Origin: JACDHG01 sp963815295
GTDB taxonomy: Bacteria; Actinomycetota; Actinomycetes; Propionibacteriales; Nocardioidaceae
Assembly: GCA_963815295.1 (NCBI GenBank)
Contig: CAWFFZ010000003.1
Location: 424,575-488,574, forward strand
Length of the DNA: 64,000 bases
Reading direction: 5' to 3'
Part shown: one piece after another, positions 46,860 to 55,900 of the stretch
How the letters are laid out: each line of letters begins with the position of its first letter
How positions within the stretch are numbered: position 1 is the first letter of the stretch
Position numbers and translations under genes: made by a program
Notes under the pieces: model-generated
Seen by the model: the letters and a program-made list of their open reading frames with translations, nothing else
What the model was told of the DNA's origin: nothing
Databases searched by the model: none

Positions 46860-48488
46860 ATGGACGCCATCACTTCACTTCCCAACCCGGTCAACGAGCC
46901 GAACCTCGACTATGCCCCCGGGAGCCCCGAGCGGGCTGAGCTCGAAGTCCGTCTGGTCGAGCTCCAGAAGGAACAGATCGAGCTGCAGGCGACGGTCGGC
47001 GGAGTGCGCCGGCTGGGCAAGGGCGAAGAGCTGACGGTGGTTCAGCCCCACAACCATCAGCACGTGCTCGGTACGACGCGGGGCGCCACTGCGGCAGACG
47101 CCAAGGCCGCCATCAAGGCGGCGGCCGACGCAGCCCCGTCGTGGCGAGCGATGGCCTTCGACGACCGCGCCGCCATCATCTTGAAGGCCGCAGAGCTGCT
47201 GGCAGGCCCGTGGCGGCAGACGATCAACGCCGCGACCATGTTGGGACAGTCGAAGACCGCCTGGCAGGCAGAGATCGACGCCGCCTGCGAGCTCATCGAC
47301 TTCTGGCGCTTCAACGTCCACTACGCGGAGCGGATCCTGAGCGAGCAGCCGATGGCCAACGCCAAGGGCGTCTGGAACCGCACCGACCACCGACCGCTCG
47401 AAGGATTCGTCTACGCGATCACACCATTCAACTTCACGGCCATCGCGGGCAACCTCCCGACCGCTCCGGCCCTGATGGGTAACACCGTGCTGTGGAAGCC
47501 GTCAGTGACGCAGCAGTTCGCGGCCCACTTCCTGATGCAGCTCCTGGAGGAGGCGGGGATGCCGCCCGGCGTGATCAATATGCTGCCCGGCCATGGCGCG
47601 GCTGTCTCCGACGTCGCGCTGGTGCATCCTGACCTCGCCGGGATCCACTTCACCGGCTCCACGCCAACGTTCCAGCACCTGTGGCGCACAGTCGGCGACA
47701 ACATCTCGTCGTACCGCTCTTATCCGCGGATCGTGGGTGAGACCGGTGGCAAGGACTTCGTCGTGGCGCACCCTTCGGCAGACCCCGACGTGGTGCGGAC
47801 CGCGCTGATCCGGGGCGCGTTCGAGTACCAGGGCCAGAAGTGCTCGGCGGCGTCACGCGCTTATGTCGCTCGCTCGGTCTGGAAGAAGATGCGCAAGGAC
47901 TTCGTCGCCGAGGTCGATGCCTTGAGCGTCGGCGACGTCACCGACCTGTCGAACTTCATGGGCGCCGTCATCGATGCGCGTGCGTTCGACAAGCACAAGA
48001 AGGCGATCACCCGCGCGAAGCGCTCGGCCAAGCTCGAGATCATCGCTGGCGGTCAGACCGACGACAGCGTCGGCTACTTCGTGCGACCGACTGTCATCGA
48101 GGCAGGCGAGCCGACGGACGCCATGTTCAATACGGAGTACTTCGGACCGATCCTCGCCGTGCACGTCTACGACGACGCGAACTTCGAGTCGGCGGTGCAC
48201 CAGATGGAGTCTTTCGCGCCCTACGCGCTCACCGGCGCCGTCATCGCGCAGGACCGGCAGGCAATTGCCTGGACGATGGAGACCCTGCGCTTCGCGGCCG
48301 GCAACTTCTACATCAACGATAAGCCGACCGGTGCTGTCGTAGGGCAGCAGCCGTTCGGAGGCGCTCGGGCATCCGGCACGAACGACAAGGCCGGCGCCGC
48401 GCAGAACTTGCTGCGGTGGGTGTCGCCGCGCTCGATCAAGGAGACGTTCGCGCCACCGAAGGACTATCGCTACCCCCACATGGGCTGA
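46860..48488 (+). CDS. pruA: L-glutamate gamma-semialdehyde dehydrogenase (delta-1-pyrroline-5-carboxylate dehydrogenase)
   Basis: It oxidises glutamate semialdehyde to glutamate with NAD in proline breakdown. The 542-residue protein matches the stand-alone actinobacterial form (mycobacterial Rv1187) in length and sequence, with AITPFNFTAIAGNLPTAPAL, the Glu in GETGGKDFVVAHPS, the catalytic Cys in YQGQKCSAASRAYV and PFGGARASGTNDKAGA. The same frame is open far upstream through the Ku gene, but ATG 46860 gives the family N-terminus. No proline dehydrogenase gene lies next to it. The 3' end overlaps the convergent GH43 gene by 53 bases. Confidence 0.96.
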   Translation: MDAITSLPNPVNEPNLDYAPGSPERAELEVRLVELQKEQIELQATVGGVRRLGKGEELTVVQPHNHQHVLGTTRGATAADAKAAIKAAADAAPSWRAMAFDDRAAIILKAAELLAGPWRQTINAATMLGQSKTAWQAEIDAACELIDFWRFNVHYAERILSEQPMANAKGVWNRTDHRPLEGFVYAITPFNFTAIAGNLPTAPALMGNTVLWKPSVTQQFAAHFLMQLLEEAGMPPGVINMLPGHGAAVSDVALVHPDLAGIHFTGSTPTFQHLWRTVGDNISSYRSYPRIVGETGGKDFVVAHPSADPDVVRTALIRGAFEYQGQKCSAASRAYVARSVWKKMRKDFVAEVDALSVGDVTDLSNFMGAVIDARAFDKHKKAITRAKRSAKLEIIAGGQTDDSVGYFVRPTVIEAGEPTDAMFNTEYFGPILAVHVYDDANFESAVHQMESFAPYALTGAVIAQDRQAIAWTMETLRFAAGNFYINDKPTGAVVGQQPFGGARASGTNDKAGAAQNLLRWVSPRSIKETFAPPKDYRYPHMG

Positions 48489-49584
48489 CCCGGCGTACGT
48501 CGTTGGTCAAGCTAACGCGTGTCGAGGGGGAGTCCTTGCGGATGGTCGGCCAGCCTTTCCGGTAGAGGATGCGGTCGCGCAACATCGGCCGTCGTACGGC
48601 CTGGTCTTCGCCTGGAAGGTACGGGCGGTTGGTGTCGATGGCGTGGTAGACGAACCAGTCGTGCCCGGCCTTGTCTCGCGTCACCGTGTTGTGGCCCGGA
48701 CCGGCCCAGCGCCGGTTGGAATGCAAGATGACGCTGCTTCGCCCCGGTCGGGTCGCGGCCAGCCGCTGGAACGGTCCGGTGGCGCTGCGCGACCGGGCGA
48801 CCATGGTGGCGTAGTGCGGCGGGTACGAGCAGCAGTTGTCTCCGGAGTAGAACAGGTAATACCAGCCCCGTCGTGCAATCACCAGCGGTCCTTCAATGCC
48901 GTGCTCGTACGGTCGCTTCACCCGCGCGGACCAGCCGCGTAGCAGGAGCTTCGGCTCGGCGTCCGGCGAGGCCAGCCGGGTCAGGCTCGGAGCCAATCGG
49001 GCGGTGACGATGTCACCACCGGACCCCCAGTACACCCGCCAGTGACCGGTCACGCGATCGCGAAAGACAGCGGCATCGATGTCGGCGAGCGTCGGGCCGC
49101 AGTACAGCGGCCTGCTCGTGGCAACGAATAGGCCGGCCGGCTCGTCCGATGTGGCCACGGCAAGGCACAGGCCGAACTCTTCCTGCAGCCGGTCTGGGAC
49201 GGTCGAGTAGTACAGGTAGTAGCGGCCGTGGTGGCGCACGACATCTGGTGCCCAACTGACAGCCGTGCCATCCCCCCAATCGGGAAGCTTGGGCAGGGCG
49301 TCGCCCAGGTAGTGCCAGTGCACGAGGTCGCGCGACTTCGCTACCTGGATGTTGACGTGCCCCTCGGGCGCTTCCGTTTGGGTGCTGTAGGCGTAGTACC
49401 AGCCGTTGGCTGCCTTGATCACGTCGGGATCGGGGAAGTCCCGGTTGAGGACGGGGTTGCCATCGGTGTCCGATGCCAGCTCGGCAGCCTGAGGTCGACC
49501 GCTCCCGTGGGCGGCGGTCGCGGTCGGGCCGGCAACCAGGCCGAGAGCCAACGCCGCGACGAGGAGACCGACTCGACTCTTCAC
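48436..49584 (-). CDS. Secreted family 43 glycoside hydrolase (arabinanase/xylosidase-like)
   Basis: The protein has about 382 residues, with a signal peptide (KSRVGLLVAALALGLVAG) and a five-bladed propeller domain. The three acidic residues of GH43 are visible: Asp in DFPDPDVIKAANGWYYAYST, Asp in DIDAAVFRD, and Glu in HGIEGPLVIARRGWYYLFYSGD. Likely substrates are arabinose- or xylose-containing glycans, either plant material or host arabinan-like polymers. GTG 49584 is preferred because it opens a clean signal peptide; an in-frame GTG at 49614 is possible. The final about 15 residues lie opposite the pruA coding sequence. Confidence 0.85.
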   Translation of the reverse strand: MKSRVGLLVAALALGLVAGPTATAAHGSGRPQAAELASDTDGNPVLNRDFPDPDVIKAANGWYYAYSTQTEAPEGHVNIQVAKSRDLVHWHYLGDALPKLPDWGDGTAVSWAPDVVRHHGRYYLYYSTVPDRLQEEFGLCLAVATSDEPAGLFVATSRPLYCGPTLADIDAAVFRDRVTGHWRVYWGSGGDIVTARLAPSLTRLASPDAEPKLLLRGWSARVKRPYEHGIEGPLVIARRGWYYLFYSGDNCCSYPPHYATMVARSRSATGPFQRLAATRPGRSSVILHSNRRWAGPGHNTVTRDKAGHDWFVYHAIDTNRPYLPGEDQAVRRPMLRDRILYRKGWPTIRKDSPSTRVSLTNDVRRVSPCGGSDSPSVARTSP

Positions 49585-49624
49585 CGCGACCCCTGGGGAC
49601 AAGCGACCAATCACAGGGCCGAGG

Positions 49625-51007
49625 CTACTCGCGTCGTTGTTTGAAGCGTTGGTGTCGGATCGGTTGTTGGTCGGGGTCGATCCGTGTTGGGGGGATGATG
49701 TCGGGGATGCCGTCGGTGGCCATCACGACGGCCCATTCGCCGTGGTGGATGAGGTGGTGGTGGAAGTGGCAGAGCAGACAGCCGTTTGAGAGGTCGGTGG
49801 GTCCGCCGTCGAGCCAGGCCTGGATGTGGTGGGCTTCGGTCCAGGCTGGTGGTCGGTCGCAACTCGGGAAGATGCAGCCTTGGTCGCGGATGGCGAGGGC
49901 GATGCGTTGGTAGCGGTCGAAGAGGCGTTGGGTGAGTCCGAGGTCCAGGATTGCCGACTCGGCGCCGAGCACGAGTGGGAGGAGGCCGGCGTTGCAGGCC
50001 AGCCGGCGGGCTTGTGCTGCCGAGATGGTGGTGCCGGTCGTCAACGTCGCTTCCCCGACGCGCGGTGTTGAGTTTGTCTTCGCTGATGGTGACGACGACG
50101 ACGCGTTGGCGACGCCGTGTTTGGGGAGGGAGTCGGTGGGGAGGTGTTCGAGGAGTTCGACGAACGCCCGCCCCATCCGCTGCCCGAAGGTCAGCTGCAT
50201 CGGGTCGGTCTCCCCGGTGATCGTGCTTGTCGAGGTCTCTGGGTCTCGACAGGCTCGACCGGCGGCGGAGCTGGTTCGTCTCGGCGAGGCGAGGGCTTCG
50301 AGGGCGGTGGTCAACATGTCGTACTGCAGGTTCGGCATCTTCCCGCAGTAGCGGGCGATCCCGTCGGCACCTTTGCGGCCGCGGAAGCTGGTCTGCTGCA
50401 ACGCCCGGGCTTCGTCGGCCTCCAACTGCTCGGCCAGCGTCTGGTCCGCGGTCTCGGGGTCGACCACCTCGACGAGATGGTTCGCCACCACCTGCAGTTG
50501 AGTGTGGGTCAGGCTCTGGGCATGCCCGACAAGGTCGGCTTCACCGGCCTGCACCGCCTCGGCCGGCAGCTGCGGCGACAACTTGTTGATCGCAGTGCCG
50601 ATGACGACAGCTTGCTCGCCACTGACCAGCCCGGTCGCCCACGCCTGGCGGGTCAGGTCGGTCCGGTCCGACATGCAGCGGGCTTGTGCCAACATCCCGG
50701 CGGCGGCACCGGTCGACACCCGATAGTTCGCCACCAGATGCGCCCGCGTCGACGACGCACCACACAGCCCACCCAGATCACGGTCATCGACCTGCCCCAC
50801 CAACCGCGCAATCGACTCATCCAACCGAGCCCGCGCCGCCAACGCCTCACCCAACCGATCCCCGAGCCGACGGTCGTCCAACGACCACACCGGCGCCTGC
50901 GCAAGTCGGTCCAACCCCGCGTCAACAGCAGCCAACGCCACCCCAAACACGTCACCAGGACCGGGCGAACCCGGACTCGTGGCGGGAGGTGCAGCGCTGA
51001 TCGACAT
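49625..51007 (-). CDS. DUF222-HNH endonuclease-like protein (13E12 type), intact copy
   Basis: The 460-residue protein has a DUF222 domain (ARARLDESIARLVGQVDDRDL, then THTQLQVVANHLVEVVDPETADQ) and a C-terminal HNH domain (RDQGCIFPSCDRPPAWTEAHHIQAWLDGGPTDLSNGCLLC, then HHHLIHHGEW) with the full set of metal ligands. Function is unknown; the family is multicopy and often associated with repeats. The linker between domains (RACRDPETSTSTITGE) is encoded by a palindrome related to the repeats at 26.9 kb. ATG 51007 follows a short leader; the frame upstream has no similarity. The broken relative at 25.4 kb has a different sequence subtype. Confidence 0.85.
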   Translation of the reverse strand: MSISAAPPATSPGSPGPGDVFGVALAAVDAGLDRLAQAPVWSLDDRRLGDRLGEALAARARLDESIARLVGQVDDRDLGGLCGASSTRAHLVANYRVSTGAAAGMLAQARCMSDRTDLTRQAWATGLVSGEQAVVIGTAINKLSPQLPAEAVQAGEADLVGHAQSLTHTQLQVVANHLVEVVDPETADQTLAEQLEADEARALQQTSFRGRKGADGIARYCGKMPNLQYDMLTTALEALASPRRTSSAAGRACRDPETSTSTITGETDPMQLTFGQRMGRAFVELLEHLPTDSLPKHGVANASSSSPSAKTNSTPRVGEATLTTGTTISAAQARRLACNAGLLPLVLGAESAILDLGLTQRLFDRYQRIALAIRDQGCIFPSCDRPPAWTEAHHIQAWLDGGPTDLSNGCLLCHFHHHLIHHGEWAVVMATDGIPDIIPPTRIDPDQQPIRHQRFKQRRE

Positions 51008-51189
51008 ACCCCAAGAATAGAAGCCGCCCACGACAATTCGAGCGTGTGTTCGACCCCTGTGGAACGCGCCCTGTGGACACCCAAACCTGTGGACCATCAC
51101 ACGGGTTCGACGGGGCGGAATGACGGGGTGTTGCACCCTTGCGTAGAAACAAGCGACCGGCTTCGCCCGCTCATCGGCTGCCGGACTGG

Positions 51190-51390
51190 TCAGGCCGCTC
51201 CGCGGGCGAGACGGGGGCGGTCGGTGAGGAACGGGTCGATCAAGACGGCGGCGCCGCACGTCGTACAGCAGAACTCGCCATCATGATGGCCGCGATCCAC
51301 TTCTAGCGGAACGAAGATGCGCTCGCCGCCACAGTCACCGCACGGGCCCACGACTGCCTCGAGCATCAACAGATCGGGTCTGGTTTCCAT
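51190..51390 (-). CDS. Small zinc-ribbon protein, function unknown
   Basis: The 66-residue protein starts METRPDLLMLEAVVGPCGDCGG and has two cysteine knuckles (CGDC, and CCTTC near residue 42), typical of a zinc ribbon. No further domain is visible. It may bind nucleic acid or protein. It is read from ATG 51390 and lies alone between the DUF222-HNH and DUF2505 genes. Conservation was not tested, so it is a moderate call based on the cysteine pattern. Confidence 0.6.
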   Translation of the reverse strand: METRPDLLMLEAVVGPCGDCGGERIFVPLEVDRGHHDGEFCCTTCGAAVLIDPFLTDRPRLARGAA

Positions 51391-51478
51391 GTGCCCTAGG
51401 TTGACATGGCCGACCGACAGAACCCGCCGATCTGCCGCTGCGGCGTGTCGCGTGTCCCCATCGAGGCGGTCAGTTCTA

Positions 51479-51970
51479 TCAGCCGAGCCGCGCAGTGACT
51501 GCCTGCTGCTCTGCTCGGATGCCGGCCAGGATCGCCTTCGCGATGACAGGCTCGACCTTCTTGCCGAAGAAGGGAATCGCCACCTTCACATCACCCCGGA
51601 TATGCGAGATCACCGTGGCGCCGTCGACACTCAGGCTGATCGTCCCGGTCATCGTGGCTGGCTGGCCAAGAATCTTGATGTCGAGGCGAGCATTTCGCTG
51701 ACCGGCCGGATCGGGCGCGCTCCAGCGCTCTGTCTGGACGAGCTTGACGCTCTCGCCGACCACCTTCTTGATCGCCTCGGGTACGTCGGCGGGCATCTCC
51801 CGGTTGATCGTGACGGACGCCCCACCGTCATCGTGCGCCTCGACAGAGACGTCGTAGTCGATCGCATCCAGTGCCTCGCACACCCCAGCCCGGAACTCGG
51901 CGTCGACCACCAGGGCGAAGGCGTCGACCGTGCTCTCCGTGGGGTAGGTGATCTCGGCGCTCAGATCCAT
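51479..51970 (-). CDS. DUF2505 (START-like) protein
   Basis: The 163-residue protein begins MDLSAEITYPTESTVDAFALVVDAEFRAGVCEAL and ends FFGKKVEPVIAKAILAGIRAEQQAV, with GTISLSVDGATVISHIRGDVKVAIP between. This is the DUF2505 pattern, a helix-grip/START-like fold likely to bind a hydrophobic ligand. No enzyme motif is visible. The ATG at 51970 is chosen because the frame upstream lies opposite the kynA gene and lacks similarity. It is divergent from kynA with about 50 bases between. Confidence 0.85.
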   Translation of the reverse strand: MDLSAEITYPTESTVDAFALVVDAEFRAGVCEALDAIDYDVSVEAHDDGGASVTINREMPADVPEAIKKVVGESVKLVQTERWSAPDPAGQRNARLDIKILGQPATMTGTISLSVDGATVISHIRGDVKVAIPFFGKKVEPVIAKAILAGIRAEQQAVTARLG

Positions 51971-52018
51971 GGCGGCATCATGCCATCGCCGATCGGGACC
52001 GATGAGTAGCCTGACCGG

Positions 52019-52885
52019 ATGAGCAGCGCTGAGGAACGGCCGGCCGCGGACCCGAAGTGGGGCGATGTTGGCGCGGACCCGACAATTGGCGAATGGCACG
52101 GCGACGACCTCCACTTCGGTGAGAGCGGAGCACTGCTCACTTACGGCAGCTATCTCCAGCTGCCACGGCTGCTCAGCGCGCAGAGCCTCGAGTCGGATCC
52201 TCCAGCTCACGACGAGCTCCTCTTCATCACGATCCATCAGGTCTACGAGCTGTGGTTCCAGCAATTGCTGCACGAGGCAGAGACGGCACGCAACGCCATG
52301 TCGAGCGGCAAGCTCTGGTGGGCAAAGCACCTCCTCAAGAGGGTGCACGTAATCGAGCGCGTCCTGATCGAGCAGATCGACGTCCTCGAGACAATGACCC
52401 CCCAAGACTTCTTGGTGTTCCGGCAGAAGCTGTCGCCGGCGAGCGGCTTCCAGTCAGTGCAGTTCCGCGAGCTTGAGTTCATCTCCGGCGCAAAGGATCC
52501 GTCGTTCGTACGTCGGTTCCGCGGTCTCACGGAAGACGAAGAGCAACGGCTGCAGCGGCGCCTCGACGAGCCGACGCTGTGGGACGCGTTTGTCGGCGTA
52601 CTCGGCGCCGCCGGCCTTGCCAACAGCTCCGACGACGAGGTGGCCGCATCGCTTCGAATTGTCGCCCACGACCGGACCAGCCATTCTGACATCTGGGAGC
52701 TGTCCGAGGCCCTCATCCAGCACGACGAGCTCGCCGCCGCGTGGCGGGCCCGCCACGTCACCATGGTCGAACGAATGATCGGCACCAAAACCGGCACGGG
52801 TGGCTCATCCGGTGGCGCCTATCTGAGGAGCAGGCTGCCGCTTCGCTACTACCCGCTTCTGTGGGACCTGCGCTCCCAGCTTTAG
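52019..52885 (+). CDS. kynA: Tryptophan 2,3-dioxygenase
   Basis: This heme enzyme opens the indole ring of tryptophan to N-formylkynurenine, the first step of the kynurenine route. The 288-residue protein has LTYGSYLQLPRLLSAQ, LLFITIHQVYELWFQQLLHE (distal His), MTPQDFLVFRQKLSPASGFQ, FRELEFISG, the axial-His helix RHVTMVERMIG, and the flexible GTGGSSGGAYLRS loop. Length is normal for the family. No kynurenine formamidase or kynureninase gene is in the window. ATG 52019 starts just after the divergent DUF2505 gene. Confidence 0.96.
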   Translation: MSSAEERPAADPKWGDVGADPTIGEWHGDDLHFGESGALLTYGSYLQLPRLLSAQSLESDPPAHDELLFITIHQVYELWFQQLLHEAETARNAMSSGKLWWAKHLLKRVHVIERVLIEQIDVLETMTPQDFLVFRQKLSPASGFQSVQFRELEFISGAKDPSFVRRFRGLTEDEEQRLQRRLDEPTLWDAFVGVLGAAGLANSSDDEVAASLRIVAHDRTSHSDIWELSEALIQHDELAAAWRARHVTMVERMIGTKTGTGGSSGGAYLRSRLPLRYYPLLWDLRSQL

Positions 52886-52937
52886 AGGCAGCCATCCTGG
52901 GCGACCGCGCCCCCACAGGTCTAATGTCGGGGGTGTG

Positions 52938-55900
52938 ATGCACAGCTTGCTGGACGACGCTAAACGAGACCTGCTCGCCGAGGCAGCGGGCCTCAGCGGC
53001 CGAACCGGATCCGAGACCGACGCGGACAACGAGCTGGTGTCTCATCTGCTCGGCCTCTACTACCTCCATGTTCCAGCCGAGGAGCTGGTGGAACGCAAGG
53101 CGACAGACGTCTATGGCGCGGCGATGAGCCACTACCGCTACGCCGCCCAGCGACCGCAAGGCACCGCGTCCGTCCGGGTGTTCACGCCGTCGGTCGAGCA
53201 GAATGACTGGGCTGCCGACGGCCACACTGTCATCGAGATCGTGACCGACGACATGCCTTTCCTCGTCGACTCCGTGACCATGGCGCTCACCGCTCAGGGC
53301 CTCCCGATCCACGTCGTCATCCACCCGCAGCTCCTCGTACGTCGGGATGTCACCGGCCAGCTGCTGGAGATCTGCGACGGCGACGACGACGCTGCACATG
53401 TCACGTCGGAGTTGGTCCGCGAGTCGTGGATGCACATCGAAGTCGATCGAGAGGCGGACCAGCAAGGCCTCGACGAGGTCTCCGGGCGTCTCACTCAGAT
53501 CCTGCGCGATGTCCGCGAGGTGGTCGAAGACTGGAAGAAGATGCACGAGCAGGCGCTGCGGATTGTGTCCGACCTCCAGACGTCACCTCCGCCGCTGCCC
53601 GAGGCAGAGATCACTGAGGGCGAGGCGCTGCTGTCGTGGCTGGCCAACGACCACTTCACGTTCCTCGGCTACCGCGAGTACCAGCTGCAGCAGGCCGACG
53701 GCGAAGACGCATTGCGAGCCCTCCCTGGCACTGGCCTCGGCATCCTGCGCTCCGACCAGGACATGTCGCCGTCATTCGGCAAGCTGCCGCCGGCAGTCCG
53801 CGCCAAGGCGCGCGAGAAGCAGCTGATGATCATTACGAAAGCCAACTCGCGCGCCACTGTGCATCGACCCGCATACCTCGACTACGTGGGGATCAAGACC
53901 TTCGACGATGCGGGTGAAGTCGTTGGCGAGCGCCGATTCCTCGGGCTGTTCAGCTCGGCGGCCTACACCGAGAGCCTGACCCGCATCCCGATGCTGGCCG
54001 ACAAGGCACGAACTCTGATCGAGAAGGCAGGATTCGCACCGCAGAGCCACAGCGGCAAGGCGCTGATGGACATCCTGGAGACCTATCCTCGCGACGAACT
54101 GTTCCAAACACCGGTCGACGAGCTCCTGCCGGTGGCCGAAGCCGTGCTCCATCTGCGCGAGCGGCGACAACTGCGGTTCTTCGTCCGCCGCGACACCTAC
54201 GGCCGCTACCTCTCCTGCCTGCTCTACCTACCCCGCGACCGCTACACGACACAGGTCCGAGAGCGCCTCCAGCTGATTCTCAAGGAGGCCATGGGAGCTG
54301 AAACAATCGACTACACGGCCCGCGTCAGTGAGTCGGTCCTGGCGCGGCTGCATTTCGTGGCACGCGCGAAGCAGGGGGAGACCCTGCTCGAGTTCGACCA
54401 AGCTGAGCTCGAGCGCAAGCTCGCCGACGCAACCCGGTCGTGGACCGACGATCTGGTGACCGCGGTCGGTGAAGAGTTCGGCGAGGAAGCGGTGAGCCGG
54501 TTGAGCCGTCGCTACGGCGATGCTTTCCCGGAGGCATACAAGGAGGACTTCACCGCGCGCGTGGCCGCTACCGACATCCGCCGGATGGAGGACGTGCGTT
54601 CCGACTCAGTCGGCCTCTGCCTCTACACGCCTCCTGACGCCGAGCCCGGGGTGGCCCGTTTCAAGGTGTTTCGCACCGGCGGACCGCTGAGCCTGTCTCA
54701 CGTCCTGCCGCTTTTGTCGGCGATGGGCGTCGAGGTCGTCGACGAACGACCCTATGAGCTCGCCAGACGCGAGGGACCCGCCTGGATCTACGACTTCGGC
54801 CTGCGCCGGGACAAGCCCATGCCGGCGGATGCCCAGGAACTGTTCCAGGATGGCTTCCTCGCAACCTGGTCAGGCCGTGCCGAGAGCGATGGCTTCTCGG
54901 CGCTGGTGCTCGAGGGCAGCATTCCGTGGCGGCAGGTCACGATCCTGCGTGCGTATGCAAAGTACTTCCGCCAATGCGGCACGCCGTTCAGCCAGGCCTA
55001 CATCGAGGCGTCGCTGCTCGCCAATGTCCCGATCGCCCGGCTGCTCGTCGAGCTCTTCCAGGTCCGGTTCGACCCGACGTACGACGGCGACCGCGAGGCG
55101 GCCTGCGCCCAGCTCGACAAGCAGATCACCGAGGCGCTCGACGAGGTCGCGAGCCTCGACCAGGACCGCATCCTGCGCAGCTACCTCAACGCCGTGAAGT
55201 CCACACTGCGCACGAACTTCTACCAGCACGACGCGGACGACAACCTCAAGGAGGCAATGGCGCTCAAGCTGGAGCCCAAGTCGATGCCTGACCTGCCCGA
55301 ACCCCGTCCGCAGTTCGAGGTTTTCGTGTATTCGCCGCGGGTCGAAGGTGTCCACCTGCGGTTCGGCGCGGTCGCTCGCGGGGGGCTGCGCTGGTCCGAT
55401 CGCCGGGAGGACTTCCGCACGGAGATCCTCGGGTTAGTCAAGGCGCAGATGGTCAAGAACGCCGTCATTGTGCCGGTGGGTGCGAAGGGCGGCTTCTACT
55501 GCAAGCAGCTGCCCAACCCAGCGGTCGACCGGGATGCCTGGCTCGCTGAAGGCATCGCCTGCTACAAGACATTCATCTCCTGTCTGCTCGACATCACCGA
55601 CAACCGCATGGCAGGGAAGACAAGGCCCCCACCCGAGGTGGTCCGGCACGACGGTGACGACAGTTATCTCGTCGTTGCTGCCGACAAGGGCACTGCGACG
55701 TTCTCCGACATCGCAAACTCGGTGTCCAAGGACTATGGCTTCTGGCTGGGCGATGCGTTCGCATCCGGCGGCTCGGTGGGATACGACCACAAGGCGATGG
55801 GCATCACCGCCCGAGGGGCCTGGGTCTCGGTGCAGCGCCACTTCCGGGAGCGGGGCATCGACTGTCAGAAGCAGGACTTCACGGCCGTCGGTATCGGTGA

